A stretch of 34,009 nucleotides of DNA from an uncultured Paracoccaceae bacterium (lineage in GTDB: Bacteria > Pseudomonadota > Alphaproteobacteria > Rhodobacterales > Rhodobacteraceae): assembly GCA_938002605.1 (NCBI GenBank), contig CALLAF010000037.1:1-34009 (forward strand), in the 5' to 3' direction. Of this stretch, positions 16,379 through 25,037 are shown piece by piece. Positions within the stretch are counted from its first letter, which is position 1, and every line of letters begins with the position of its first letter. Below the pieces are notes generated by a model. It was not told where the DNA came from, ran no database searches, and saw only the letters and a list, made by a program, of their open reading frames with translations. The position numbers were made by a program, and so were the translations under genes.

Positions 16379-17575
16379 CTAGGTTTGCGCCTGAAATACG
16401 GCGCTAACCTCGGCCCGGATAATCCGAGCGATTTGCGCGCAATCGTCTAGATCAAAGGTCAGAGGCAAACGCATGTCAATGATCCCGGCCAAGATACGGT
16501 CAGTTGCAGGCATGGGCGTGCTTGGGGCATACCGCCAGCTGTCATAGCGCGACGTGAACCCAGCGGGCTCTGCCCCGCCGAACCATTTGAGTTCAACCCC
16601 GCGCTGCGCACAGCGCGCAATCACCTCGGCCACTGCAGGCGCGGACCAATCAAGCAACAAGAATTGATAGGAAGACGCGACAAAACCTTCGGCGCTGGGT
16701 CGCGTGATTAAGCGCAAGCCGGGCGTGTCAACCAACCCGGCCTCAACCGCGGCATAGCGCGCGTTCCACCTTTCGGCTTGCGTCGCCAAATCCTGCAATT
16801 GTGGCCGCAAGATCGCCGCGCGCAGATTATCCATCCGTCCCGATATATTTGGCGTTTCATATTTGATCTGCGCGAATATCTCGGCTGGTGGCGCAGCGCG
16901 GTGGCGTTCAAACAACATATAGCTACCTGACAGCATAATCGCCCGCGCCATGCCTTCGGCGTCATCCGAAATGAGCAAACCACCCTCGCCCGAGTTGATA
17001 TGCTTGTAGGTCTGTGTTGAATAGCAGCCAAACTTGCCCCAACGCCCGCTTGGCACGCCATCCCAATGCGCCCCCATCGTATGGGCGCAATCTTCGATTA
17101 CCGTCACACCCGCCGCATCGCACATCGCCATCAGCCGCCGCATATCGCAAATATGCCCGCGCATATGGCTCAGCAGAAGCACCTTGGCCTGATCCAATTT
17201 GCGCGCAAGATCATCCAGATCGATCACCAAATCTTCGGTCACGCCAACATAGATTGGCACGCCCCCAACAGCCGCAATCGCACCGGGCACAGGGGCCAAA
17301 GTAAAGGCGTTGGTCAACACCTGATCGCCATGTTGCACACCGCTCGCGCGCAACGCCGTTGTCATCGCATACCCACCAGAGGCCACAGCCAAACAAAACT
17401 GCGCGCCCGTGCTTGCTGCAAATTCCTCTTCAAGCAGTGCCGCTTCGGCAATTTCCCCGTCGACGGTATTGTACCGGTGCAAGCGCCCGTGCTGCATCAC
17501 CGCATTGGCGGCAGCGATCCCTGCCGCTGGAATTGGTTCTTGCTGGGTGAAACTGCCGGTGAATTTCTCTGTCAT
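16379..17575 (-). CDS. DegT/DnrJ/EryC1/StrS-family aminotransferase
   Basis: This is a 398-residue PLP-dependent enzyme of the sugar aminotransferase family. K191 in STQTYKHINSGEGG is the expected Schiff-base lysine. The acidic residue that contacts the PLP ring nitrogen is D162 (in VIEDCAHTMGA). The N-terminal part has the usual substrate loop and SGGYAMTTAL, which corresponds to the SGTxAL cofactor motif. Members normally transaminate keto-sugars bound to nucleotides, or make aminocyclitols; the substrate here is not clear because no nucleotide-sugar dehydratase lies next to it. It follows the HAD phosphatase gene by 36 bases in the same direction, so the two may be co-transcribed. It is convergent with the phosphodiesterase operon. 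Confidence 0.9.
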   Translation of the reverse strand: MTEKFTGSFTQQEPIPAAGIAAANAVMQHGRLHRYNTVDGEIAEAALLEEEFAASTGAQFCLAVASGGYAMTTALRASGVQHGDQVLTNAFTLAPVPGAIAAVGGVPIYVGVTEDLVIDLDDLARKLDQAKVLLLSHMRGHICDMRRLMAMCDAAGVTVIEDCAHTMGAHWDGVPSGRWGKFGCYSTQTYKHINSGEGGLLISDDAEGMARAIMLSGSYMLFERHRAAPPAEIFAQIKYETPNISGRMDNLRAAILRPQLQDLATQAERWNARYAAVEAGLVDTPGLRLITRPSAEGFVASSYQFLLLDWSAPAVAEVIARCAQRGVELKWFGGAEPAGFTSRYDSWRYAPSTPMPATDRILAGIIDMRLPLTFDLDDCAQIARIIRAEVSAVFQAQT

Positions 17576-17611
17576 AGCAAACGATATCCTAAGTTATGCG
17601 CGCAAGGGCGT

Positions 17612-18271
17612 TCAGCCGATAAGCCGCGATACAGTTTGTGAAAGTTGACCATAATCGCTGATAATCGCCTCGGGGTCTAAGGCGGCCACATCACCGCCGG
17701 GACCGAAATCAACCAAGATCGACGGTACACCCGCATTGCGCGATGTATCGCGGTCTGTGGCGGTATCCCCCACCAAAAGCGAGCGTTTGGGATCACCCCC
17801 TGCACGTCGGACGGCCTCAATATGATGTGCGGGGTCTGGCTTTCGTACGGGCAATGTATCGGCCCCGACGAGCGAGGCAAACGCATCACGCACACCCAGC
17901 CGGGTCAGTAGGGTTTCGGCCAGCGCTTCTGGTTTATTTGTCGCAATCCCCACGGCATAACCATCTGCTGATAATGCGGCGACGGCCTCCATCGCGCCGG
18001 GGTACATGACCGTATGACGGTCGATGTCTTTTGCATAGGCTTCAAGCAAGATCGGATATTGCTGCTGTACCTCCGCATCGCCGAAACCATCGACCCGCGA
18101 AAACCCAAGGTTCAGCATCGCGCGCCCACCGCGCAACGCAGTAGCCGCGTCTTGCGCCGGGTCCAAAAGATCGCCCAAGCCTAGCCCACGAAAACATGTA
18201 TTCGCTGCTGCGATCAAATCACCGCTGGTATCAGCCAGCGTGCCATCAAGGTCGAAAATCACGGTGCGCAT
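17612..18271 (-). CDS. gph: HAD-family phosphatase, phosphoglycolate phosphatase-like
   Basis: This is a 219-residue hydrolase of the haloacid dehalogenase superfamily. Motif I is FDLDGTLADT with nucleophile D7 and acid/base D9. Motif II lies in GIATNKPEA, motif III is the lysine in VRKPDPAH, and motif IV is LLVGDTATDRD. The helical cap between motifs I and II matches phosphoglycolate phosphatases, which remove 2-phosphoglycolate. Other small phosphate esters, including sugar phosphates, cannot be excluded. It is divergent from glmU across 123 bases, and the aminotransferase gene follows it. The gene symbol is the usual one for this subfamily but the substrate is untested. Confidence 0.85.
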   Translation of the reverse strand: MRTVIFDLDGTLADTSGDLIAAANTCFRGLGLGDLLDPAQDAATALRGGRAMLNLGFSRVDGFGDAEVQQQYPILLEAYAKDIDRHTVMYPGAMEAVAALSADGYAVGIATNKPEALAETLLTRLGVRDAFASLVGADTLPVRKPDPAHHIEAVRRAGGDPKRSLLVGDTATDRDTSRNAGVPSILVDFGPGGDVAALDPEAIISDYGQLSQTVSRLIG

Positions 18272-18394
18272 ACAGAATCCCCTAAAACTTTGCTGTATTG
18301 ATCTGTAACGCGCTGAAAACTGATGTGAAGCCCTCGGACCTTGTGATAATCGAAAACACCGTTAGAAGTTCGGGAAAACCAAAAAGAGGCGCGC

Positions 18395-19738
18395 ATGAGC
18401 ACAGCACTGATCATTCTAGCCGCAGGCATGGGCACACGGATGAATTCCGACCAACCCAAAGTGCTGCATGAAATCGGCTTTGCGCCGATGCTAGTCCATG
18501 CGATGAAAGCAGGCGGCGCGCTGGGACCAGAACACACCGTCGTTGTTGCAGGCCATGGGGCCGCTGCGGTGGAAAAGGCCGCAAAAGCTTACGCACCCGA
18601 TGTGCAGATCGCGTTGCAATCAGAACAATTGGGCACAGGCCACGCCGTCGCCCAAGCCCGCGACGCGCTGTCAGGTTTTACAGGCGACGCGATTGTGCTT
18701 TATGGTGACACGCCGTTTATCAGCGCGGAAACGCTTGCCGCGATGTCGGCTGCGCGGTTAACACATGACATCGTTGTGCTTGGGTTTGACGCTGTTGATC
18801 CGGGCCGCTACGGGCGGTTGATTTTGCAAGATGATCAGCTGGATCGCATCGTTGAATTCAAAGATGCAAACGATCAAGAACGCGCCGTAACGCTTTGTAA
18901 TAGTGGCGTTATAGCTGCTAATTCCAATGCCTTATTTGACCTCATAGACGCCGTCGACAACGACAATGCCGCAGGCGAATACTATCTTACCGATATTATT
19001 GGCATTGCACGCGCGCGCGGGCTGTCCGCAACCGTTGTGCGCTGCCCCGAGGCCGAGACATTGGGCATCAATTCGCGCGCTGAGCTGGCCAGTGCAGAGG
19101 CGTTGTTTCAGGCCAAAGCCCGTGCGCAAGCGACCAATGACGGCGTCACATTGGTCGCGCCTGACACAGTGTTTTTTGCCCATGACACGGTGATTGGGCG
19201 CGACACGGCAATTGAACCCAACGTGGTGTTCGGCCCCGGCGTCACGATTGAATCTGGCACAACAATTCGCGCATTTTCGCATCTCGAAGGCTGCCATGTA
19301 TCACGTGGCGCCGTGATTGGCCCCTATGCCCGTTTGCGCCCCGGTGCAGAACTGTCCGAAGGCGTGAAGGTTGGCAACTTTGTCGAAATCAAAAACGCGA
19401 CCGTACAAGAAGGCGCCAAGATCAATCACCTGAGCTATATCGGTGATGCCGATGTGGGCGCGCGCACAAATATTGGTGCAGGCACAATCACCTGCAATTA
19501 TGACGGTGTCTTCAAACATAAAACCACGATTGGGCCGGATGCGTTTATCGGATCGAACACGATGCTCGTGGCCCCCGTGCGCCTTGGCGCTGAGGCGATG
19601 ACCGCCTCAGGATCGGTCATCACCCGTGATGTGCCTGCTGGAGATCTAGCACTCGGGCGCGCACGACAAGAAAACAAATCTGGACTGGCAGTCAAACTAT
19701 TCGACAAGCTGCTTGCGCTGAAGGCGAAAGGCAAATAA
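18395..19738 (+). CDS. glmU: bifunctional GlcNAc-1-P uridyltransferase / GlcN-1-P acetyltransferase
   Basis: GlmU acetylates glucosamine-1-phosphate and then couples it to UTP, giving UDP-GlcNAc for peptidoglycan and LPS. The 447-residue protein has the pyrophosphorylase loop LAAGMGTRM (8-16) and PKVL (21-24), GDTPFI around residue 107, and a left-handed beta-helix of hexapeptide repeats in the C-terminal half. The acetyltransferase core reads NFVEIKNATVQEGAKINHLSYIGDA and IGAGTITCNYDG. The length is near that of E. coli GlmU (456). AAGAGG lies before the start. glmS follows after one base, so the two steps of amino-sugar synthesis are co-expressed. Confidence 0.97.
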   Translation: MSTALIILAAGMGTRMNSDQPKVLHEIGFAPMLVHAMKAGGALGPEHTVVVAGHGAAAVEKAAKAYAPDVQIALQSEQLGTGHAVAQARDALSGFTGDAIVLYGDTPFISAETLAAMSAARLTHDIVVLGFDAVDPGRYGRLILQDDQLDRIVEFKDANDQERAVTLCNSGVIAANSNALFDLIDAVDNDNAAGEYYLTDIIGIARARGLSATVVRCPEAETLGINSRAELASAEALFQAKARAQATNDGVTLVAPDTVFFAHDTVIGRDTAIEPNVVFGPGVTIESGTTIRAFSHLEGCHVSRGAVIGPYARLRPGAELSEGVKVGNFVEIKNATVQEGAKINHLSYIGDADVGARTNIGAGTITCNYDGVFKHKTTIGPDAFIGSNTMLVAPVRLGAEAMTASGSVITRDVPAGDLALGRARQENKSGLAVKLFDKLLALKAKGK

Positions 19739-19739
19739 T

Positions 19740-21563
19740 ATGTGTGGTATCATTGGCGTATTAGGCAATCACGAAGCCGCCCCGATTTTGGTCGAGGCGC
19801 TCAAGCGGTTGGAATATCGCGGTTATGACAGCGCGGGCATCGCCACGGTGAATAACCAACAGCTGGACCGTCGCCGCGCGGTTGGCAAACTGGTGAACCT
19901 GTCCGATGTTTTGGTACATACGCCACTCGCTGGCAAAGCCGGGATCGGCCACACCCGTTGGGCCACACACGGCGCGCCCAATGTTGGCAACGCACATCCG
20001 CACCGCGCGGGTGGTGTCGCGGTCGTGCACAATGGGATCATTGAAAACTTCCGCGAATTGCGCGATTTTTTAGGGGCCGAAGGCATCGGGTTTGAAACCG
20101 ATACGGATACAGAAACCGTTGCTCTTCTTGCGCAATATTACCGCGACCAAGGGCTGTCACCCGCCGATGCTGCCGCGCAAACGATTGCCCGACTTGAAGG
20201 GGCCTACGCGCTGTGTTTCCTATTTGATGGCGAAGAGGATTTGCTGATCGCCGCGCGTAAAGGGTCGCCATTGGCGGTCGGCTATGGCGTGGGTGAAATG
20301 TTCGTGGGCTCAGATGCCATTGCGCTGGCCCCGATGACGGATCGGATCAGCTATCTTGAAGAAGGCGACTGGGCTGTCATTACCCGTGACACTGTCGAAA
20401 TCCGTGACCATGCAGGCAATCTAGCGCAGCGTGAAATTCGCACCGTGCAGCTGGACACCGCAACGGTCGATAAAAGCGGCTACAAACATTTCATGGCCAA
20501 AGAAATCGCCGAACAGCCCACCGTATTACAAGGCGCACTGGCGCATTACATCAACGGCGACGCAAGTGCGGTCACCCTGCCCGCGCCCGGCCTTGATTTC
20601 ACAAAAGTCGAACGCATGACCATGGTCGCCTGCGGCACCGCATTTTATGCCTGTCTAGTCGCGAAATACTGGTTCGAACAGATCGCAGGTATCCCGGTTG
20701 AAGTCGATGTCGCTTCGGAGTTTCGTTACCGCGAACCCCCGGTGACGCCCGGCACTGTCGCGCTATTCGTGAGCCAATCCGGCGAAACTGCCGATACCTT
20801 GGCTGCGCTACGCTACATGGAGGGCAAGGCGGCCAAAATCGTATCCGTCGTGAATGTCCCGGAAAGCTCAATCGCGCGCGAAAGCGACCTGCCCCTGCCA
20901 ATCCTTGCAGGTACGGAAATCGGGGTGGCCTCGACCAAAGCCTTTACCTGCCAATTGACCACGTTAGCGATTTTGGCCCTGAATGCGGCGCATGCACGCG
21001 AGCGCATAGGTGATGCCAGCTTGGCCACACATCTGACGCAACTGCGCGCCCTTCCAGGCATTATGAACACCGCATTGGCGATTGAGGACAAATGCGCCAG
21101 CGTTGCTGCCAAATTGGCCGAGACCCGTGATATCTTGTTCTTGGGGCGCGGCGCGATGTACCCGCTGGCCCTCGAAGGGGCGCTCAAGCTTAAAGAAATC
21201 AGCTATATTCACGCCGAAGCCTATGCCTCGGGCGAGCTGAAACATGGGCCCATCGCCTTGGTCGATCAGCATGTACCCGTTATCGTCATGGCACCACGCG
21301 ACGCGCTGTTTGATAAGACCATATCGAACATGCAAGAGGTTATGGCCCGTGGCGGTAAGGTCCTTCTGATCACAGATCAAAAAGGCGCGGCCGAGGCTGG
21401 CGACGGAGTATGGGACACGATTATCATGCCTGAAATTGATCCGTTCCTCGCGCCCATCCTTTATGCAGTGCCGGCGCAATTATTGGCCTACCATACCGCC
21501 GTTGCAAAGGGTACAGATGTGGACCAACCCCGCAACCTAGCCAAATCGGTGACTGTCGAATGA
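19740..21563 (+). CDS. glmS: glutamine-fructose-6-phosphate aminotransferase (isomerizing)
   Basis: GlmS makes glucosamine-6-phosphate from fructose-6-phosphate and glutamine. The 607-residue protein begins MCGIIGVLG, so Cys2 becomes the N-terminal nucleophile of the glutaminase domain after Met removal. The glutaminase motifs GIGHTRWATHG and HNGIIENF follow. The C-terminal half holds two SIS sugar-isomerase domains (MVACGTAFYA and SQSGETADT; then LGRGAMYPLALEGALKLKEISYIHAEAYASGELKHGP), ending KSVTVE as in the family. There is one base between the glmU stop and this start, and the stop overlaps the next gene (ATGA). No glmS ribozyme-like leader is possible in this spacing, and none would be expected in proteobacteria. 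Confidence 0.98.
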   Translation: MCGIIGVLGNHEAAPILVEALKRLEYRGYDSAGIATVNNQQLDRRRAVGKLVNLSDVLVHTPLAGKAGIGHTRWATHGAPNVGNAHPHRAGGVAVVHNGIIENFRELRDFLGAEGIGFETDTDTETVALLAQYYRDQGLSPADAAAQTIARLEGAYALCFLFDGEEDLLIAARKGSPLAVGYGVGEMFVGSDAIALAPMTDRISYLEEGDWAVITRDTVEIRDHAGNLAQREIRTVQLDTATVDKSGYKHFMAKEIAEQPTVLQGALAHYINGDASAVTLPAPGLDFTKVERMTMVACGTAFYACLVAKYWFEQIAGIPVEVDVASEFRYREPPVTPGTVALFVSQSGETADTLAALRYMEGKAAKIVSVVNVPESSIARESDLPLPILAGTEIGVASTKAFTCQLTTLAILALNAAHARERIGDASLATHLTQLRALPGIMNTALAIEDKCASVAAKLAETRDILFLGRGAMYPLALEGALKLKEISYIHAEAYASGELKHGPIALVDQHVPVIVMAPRDALFDKTISNMQEVMARGGKVLLITDQKGAAEAGDGVWDTIIMPEIDPFLAPILYAVPAQLLAYHTAVAKGTDVDQPRNLAKSVTVE

Positions 21564-22246
21564 CCTCAAAACGCGAAGCCTTGGACGCATTGCGCGCCGC
21601 TGGCGATCCTGAAAAAGCCAAAGATATGCACCGCTATCACAAGGTGGATCGCCCCTATCTGGGCGTCGCGAACCCGGTGATTGATGACCTGGTCAAGGCT
21701 TGGCGCGCAGATATTGATTTGGATGCACGACTGGTGCTGGCAAACAGCCTGTGGAACAGCAATATCCACGAGGCCCGCATCGCCGCAGCAAAGCTGCTCA
21801 CCCAAGCACGCCTGCGCCCTGATGACACGGCAGCCTGGGAATTGATCGTGTCATGGGTGCCTGATTTTGACGCCTGGGCAATCGCGGATCACGTTTGCAT
21901 TGCCGGACAAAAACGGCTGGTCGCCGACCCGTCACGGCTAGATACCGTTGAAAGCTGGACAGGTTCTGATCATATGTGGACGCGTCGCGCCGCACTCGTG
22001 ATGACCCTGCCGTGGACCAAGCAGAACAATCCGAAACCTGCGGAATTGGTTGCACGCGACCGTGTGCTGGGTTGGGCGGCCGGATATACCACGGATCACG
22101 ACAAATTTATTCAAAAAGCGATCGCGTGGTGGCTGCGCGAACTGTCAAAACACGACGCTGAGCGCGTACAGGTATTTATCAGCCACCACAGCGCCGATAT
22201 GAAACCATCCGCTGTCAAAGAAGCTGGGCGGATGTTGCCCACGTAA
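21560..22246 (+). CDS. DNA alkylation repair protein, AlkD-like
   Basis: This is a 228-residue, largely helical protein of the AlkC/AlkD HEAT-repeat glycosylase family. The segments GVANPVIDDLVKAWR, LANSLWNSNIHEARIAAAKLL and WIVSWVPDFDAWAIADHV-like repeats fit the family. AlkD excises positively charged alkylated bases such as N3-methyladenine and N7-methylguanine. The ATG overlaps the glmS stop by four bases (ATGA), so it is translated with the glm genes; there is no obvious metabolic link. The stop codon lies inside the first arm of a 26-bp palindromic repeat (22243-22268). The family assignment is good; the exact lesion range is unknown. Confidence 0.88.
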   Translation: MTSKREALDALRAAGDPEKAKDMHRYHKVDRPYLGVANPVIDDLVKAWRADIDLDARLVLANSLWNSNIHEARIAAAKLLTQARLRPDDTAAWELIVSWVPDFDAWAIADHVCIAGQKRLVADPSRLDTVESWTGSDHMWTRRAALVMTLPWTKQNNPKPAELVARDRVLGWAAGYTTDHDKFIQKAIAWWLRELSKHDAERVQVFISHHSADMKPSAVKEAGRMLPT

Positions 22247-22268
22247 GGTGGATCAAGATCCACCCTAC
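22243..22268. repeat. 26-bp palindromic intergenic repeat, copy 1
   Basis: Arms GTAAGGTGGATC and GATCCACCCTAC flank a two-base centre (AA). It fills the gap between the convergent AlkD-like and lipoprotein genes and overlaps the AlkD-like stop codon. Related copies are at 23811-23836 and 31325-31350, where the centre is TT; this copy is therefore in the opposite orientation. It can act as a bidirectional transcription-end stem, although no T-run follows. Confidence 0.85.
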
Positions 22269-22718
22269 CTACTGATGGTAGACGGTCAGCTCAGGCAGGC
22301 TCGTGAGCGGCACCCCAAGCAGGCGCATTGCCGCAAGGCTGATTTGGCTGCCCGCGCCAGCTTCACCCCCCGATGGGCGTAGCTCTAGGTTCACCGACGC
22401 GCCGTTGTAATCCACGCGTCCTTGCATCACGGCATCAACAAGCGGGGTTTTCAGCCATATCCCCGGCTCTGTTGGCGGCCCAAGTGATGCAATTGTGACC
22501 CCCAAGGCAACATCTATGCTCGCATCCGGAGCCGTCGCTGCGGTGCGGTCTTCGGCGCTAGTCGTGTCAAAATCTTCAACGGTGACAGCATTTTCCGGGG
22601 GTACAACCGCGACCACCGCTGTTTCAGTGGTCGGAACCTCAGGGGCACCCCCCCCTTGAAACGAAGGTGTTGCACATCCGGCCAATGCCACGAACGGGAG
22701 AAGAAGTTTAATATCCAT
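22269..22718 (-). CDS. small predicted lipoprotein of unknown function
   Basis: This is a 149-residue protein with a short hydrophobic signal ending in the lipobox LAGC, so C15 is the likely lipidated residue. A low-complexity region rich in Val, Ala, Thr, Pro and acidic residues (about 20-68) follows. The C-terminal part (about 69-149) has VTIASLGPPTEPGIWLKTPLVDAVMQGRVDYNGASVNLELRP and ends in a conserved-looking stretch. I recognise this kind of protein from Rhodobacteraceae genomes but no function is known to me. AAGGA sits directly against the start, which is unusual spacing. It is divergent from moaA over 85 bases. Confidence 0.75.
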   Translation of the reverse strand: MDIKLLLPFVALAGCATPSFQGGGAPEVPTTETAVVAVVPPENAVTVEDFDTTSAEDRTAATAPDASIDVALGVTIASLGPPTEPGIWLKTPLVDAVMQGRVDYNGASVNLELRPSGGEAGAGSQISLAAMRLLGVPLTSLPELTVYHQ

Positions 22719-22803
22719 TCCTTCAACATATGGTGCGGATGATGATGTTACAACATCGCGTGCAACGCTTGCGCAAGGCGGCGCGCAGCCCTAGGTTAGC
22801 ACG

Positions 22804-23808
22804 ATGAACCAGCCCCTAATTGACCCTTTTGCCCGCGCGATTGAATACCTGCGTGTGTCTGTGACAGACCGTTGCGATTTTCGCTGTGTTTATTGCATGT
22901 CTGAAAACATGACCTTCCTGCCCAAAAAGGAACTTTTGACGCTCGAAGAATTGGACCGGCTTTGCTCGGCGTTCATCCGGCTTGGGGTGCGCAAACTGCG
23001 GATCACCGGTGGCGAACCGTTGGTGCGCCGCGATATCATGACATTTTTTCGGGCTATGTCGCGGCACCTTGATGCAGGGTCCCTGCACGAGCTGACGATC
23101 ACCACCAACGGCAGTCAATTAGAGCGCTTTGCGGACGACCTATACGCCGCTGGGGTACGGCGGGTGAATGTCTCGCTCGATACGCTCGACGACCAAAAGT
23201 TTGCGGATATCACCCGCTGGGGCCGCCTGCCCCAAGTGCTGCGCGGTATCGATGCGGCGCAAAAGGCCGGGCTGCGGGTCAAGATCAATACCGTCGCCCT
23301 CAAAGGGTTTAACGAAGACGAATTATTTACCCTGACTGATTGGTGCGCATCACGTGATCTGGACCTGACATTCATCGAAGTCATGCCCATGGGCGATATC
23401 GGGAACGAAGACCGTTTTGGGCAATATTGGTCGCTCAAGGATTTACGTAGGCAGCTTGCAACGCGGACTGAAATTACCGATTTGCCAGAGAAAACCGGCG
23501 GACCAGCGCGCTATGTCCGACTTGAAAATACAGGCCAAAAAATCGGGTTTATCACCCCACTGTCGCATAATTTCTGCGAAAGCTGCAACCGGGTGCGTAT
23601 CACCTGTACGGGAGAAATTTATACCTGTTTGGGACAAGAAGGGCATTCTGATCTACGCGGGCCGCTACGTGCCTCAGAAGCGGACGCAGACCTCGACGCC
23701 GCCATTCGCGCAGCCATCGCCCAAAAGCCCAAGGGCCACGACTTTGACTATTCGCGCCAAAAAGCCGATGGGCAGGTCAGCCGCCATATGTCACACACAG
23801 GCGGGTAA
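22804..23808 (+). CDS. moaA: GTP 3',8-cyclase (molybdenum cofactor biosynthesis protein A)
   Basis: MoaA is a radical-SAM enzyme that, with MoaC, turns GTP into cyclic pyranopterin monophosphate, the first step of molybdopterin synthesis. The 334-residue protein has the SAM-cluster motif C24-x3-C28-x2-C31 ([11 protein letters not shown]) and GGEPLVR. The second cluster motif is C258-x2-C261-x13-C275, within [20 protein letters not shown]. It ends in the conserved GG tail needed for activity. No strong ribosome site is seen. It stands alone here, divergent from the lipoprotein gene; a palindromic repeat follows its stop. Confidence 0.97.
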   Translation: MNQPLIDPFARAIEYLRVSVTDRCDFRCVYCMSENMTFLPKKELLTLEELDRLCSAFIRLGVRKLRITGGEPLVRRDIMTFFRAMSRHLDAGSLHELTITTNGSQLERFADDLYAAGVRRVNVSLDTLDDQKFADITRWGRLPQVLRGIDAAQKAGLRVKINTVALKGFNEDELFTLTDWCASRDLDLTFIEVMPMGDIGNEDRFGQYWSLKDLRRQLATRTEITDLPEKTGGPARYVRLENTGQKIGFITPLSHNFCESCNRVRITCTGEIYTCLGQEGHSDLRGPLRASEADADLDAAIRAAIAQKPKGHDFDYSRQKADGQVSRHMSHTGG

Positions 23809-23810
23809 TC

Positions 23811-23836
23811 GTAGGGTGGATCTTGATCCACCCCTG
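23811..23836. repeat. 26-bp palindromic intergenic repeat, copy 2
   Basis: The left arm is GTAGGGTGGATC, the centre TT, and the right arm GATCCACCC followed by CTG in place of TAC. It sits between the convergent moaA and M20 amidohydrolase genes, two bases after the moaA stop. The right end is the only degenerate part compared with copies 1 and 3. Confidence 0.85.
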
Positions 23837-23840
23837 TTAA

Positions 23841-25004
23841 TTATGCGGCAGGCATCCGCTTTTCAACGATTTCGGCCCACCAGCTACAGCCTGCAGGGAT
23901 CGCATCGTCGTTGAAGTTATAATGCGGGTTGTGCACGTCGGCGCTATCGCCGTTTCCGACCAAGATATACGCGCCCGGACGCTCTTCGAGCATATAGGCG
24001 AAATCTTCGCCGCCCATGACCAATGGCGCCTCGCTGCAATCGCCCGAGATGGATTTTGCCACATCCGCAGCAAATGCGGTTTGATCGTCATGGTTCACCA
24101 TGCAGGGGTAGCCATGGTAATAGGTCACGTCAGCCTTTGCGCCCAGCGTCGCTGCGGTGCCCTCGCAGATCGCAGTTAGGCGTTCTTCGGCCAAGGCACG
24201 CATTTCTTTGGACATCGTGCGCACGGTGCCTTTGATCTGCACACGTTGTGCGATCACGTTGAATGCTGTGGAGGACGATTCAATGGACGTCACAGACACA
24301 ACGATCTGATCGACAGGGTCGGCGTTGCGGCTAGCGATGGTTTGCAATGCGGTGACAACTTGTGCCGCGACCACCACGGAATCGACGGTTTGATGCGGCT
24401 TGGCAGCGTGACCGCCCTGCCCTTCGATGGTGACATCAAACTGATCAGTCGCTGCAAAAAACGCGCCCGGGCGGATCGAAAACGCTCCGACCTCATGGCC
24501 CGGCCAATTGTGCATGCCATAGACTTCTTGGATATTCCACTTGTCCATCATGCCATCCTCGCACATCTCGCGGCCGCCACCGCCGCCTTCTTCGGCAGGC
24601 TGGAAGATCACGACGACTGTGCCGTCAAAATTACGGGTTTCTGATAGGTATTTTGCAGCGCCAAGCAACATGGCCGTGTGCCCATCATGGCCGCAGGCGT
24701 GCATCGCGCCATCCACTTTGGATTTATATTCAAGCCCGGTTTGCTCGTGAATTGGCAACGCATCCATATCTGCGCGCAGGCCGATCACCTTGCCAGATGT
24801 ATCGTTCTTACCCTTGATCACCCCAACAACACCAGTGCGCCCGATGCCGGTTACGATCTCGTCGCAGCCAAATTCCTTAAGCTTTTCAGCGACAACGGCA
24901 GATGTCCGATGCGTCTCAAATAGGATTTCAGGGTTTTCATGTAGATCGCGGCGCCAGGCAGTGATTTCAGGCAGAAGCTCTGCAAAGCGATTCTTGACGG
25001 GCAT
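23841..25004 (-). CDS. M20-family amidohydrolase (hippurate hydrolase-like)
   Basis: This is a 387-residue metallopeptidase-fold enzyme of the M20D/amidohydrolase group, which removes acyl groups from N-acyl amino acids or cleaves related amides. The metal-binding motif is MHACGHDGHTAML with C104 and H106. Further family motifs are GLRADMDALP (75-84), EEGGGGGREM with the catalytic glutamate pair, and GMHNWPGHEVG. GGAG lies before the start at 25004. It is the last gene of a four-gene minus-strand operon behind a DadA-like oxidoreductase (33 bases away), an ArgE-like deacetylase and a peptide-type ABC ATPase, so its substrate is probably imported by that system. It is cytoplasmic, as no signal peptide is seen. 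Confidence 0.92.
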   Translation of the reverse strand: MPVKNRFAELLPEITAWRRDLHENPEILFETHRTSAVVAEKLKEFGCDEIVTGIGRTGVVGVIKGKNDTSGKVIGLRADMDALPIHEQTGLEYKSKVDGAMHACGHDGHTAMLLGAAKYLSETRNFDGTVVVIFQPAEEGGGGGREMCEDGMMDKWNIQEVYGMHNWPGHEVGAFSIRPGAFFAATDQFDVTIEGQGGHAAKPHQTVDSVVVAAQVVTALQTIASRNADPVDQIVVSVTSIESSSTAFNVIAQRVQIKGTVRTMSKEMRALAEERLTAICEGTAATLGAKADVTYYHGYPCMVNHDDQTAFAADVAKSISGDCSEAPLVMGGEDFAYMLEERPGAYILVGNGDSADVHNPHYNFNDDAIPAGCSWWAEIVEKRMPAA

Positions 25005-25037
25005 GTCGTCTCTCCAGTCGGATAGTTAGTTGTTTTG

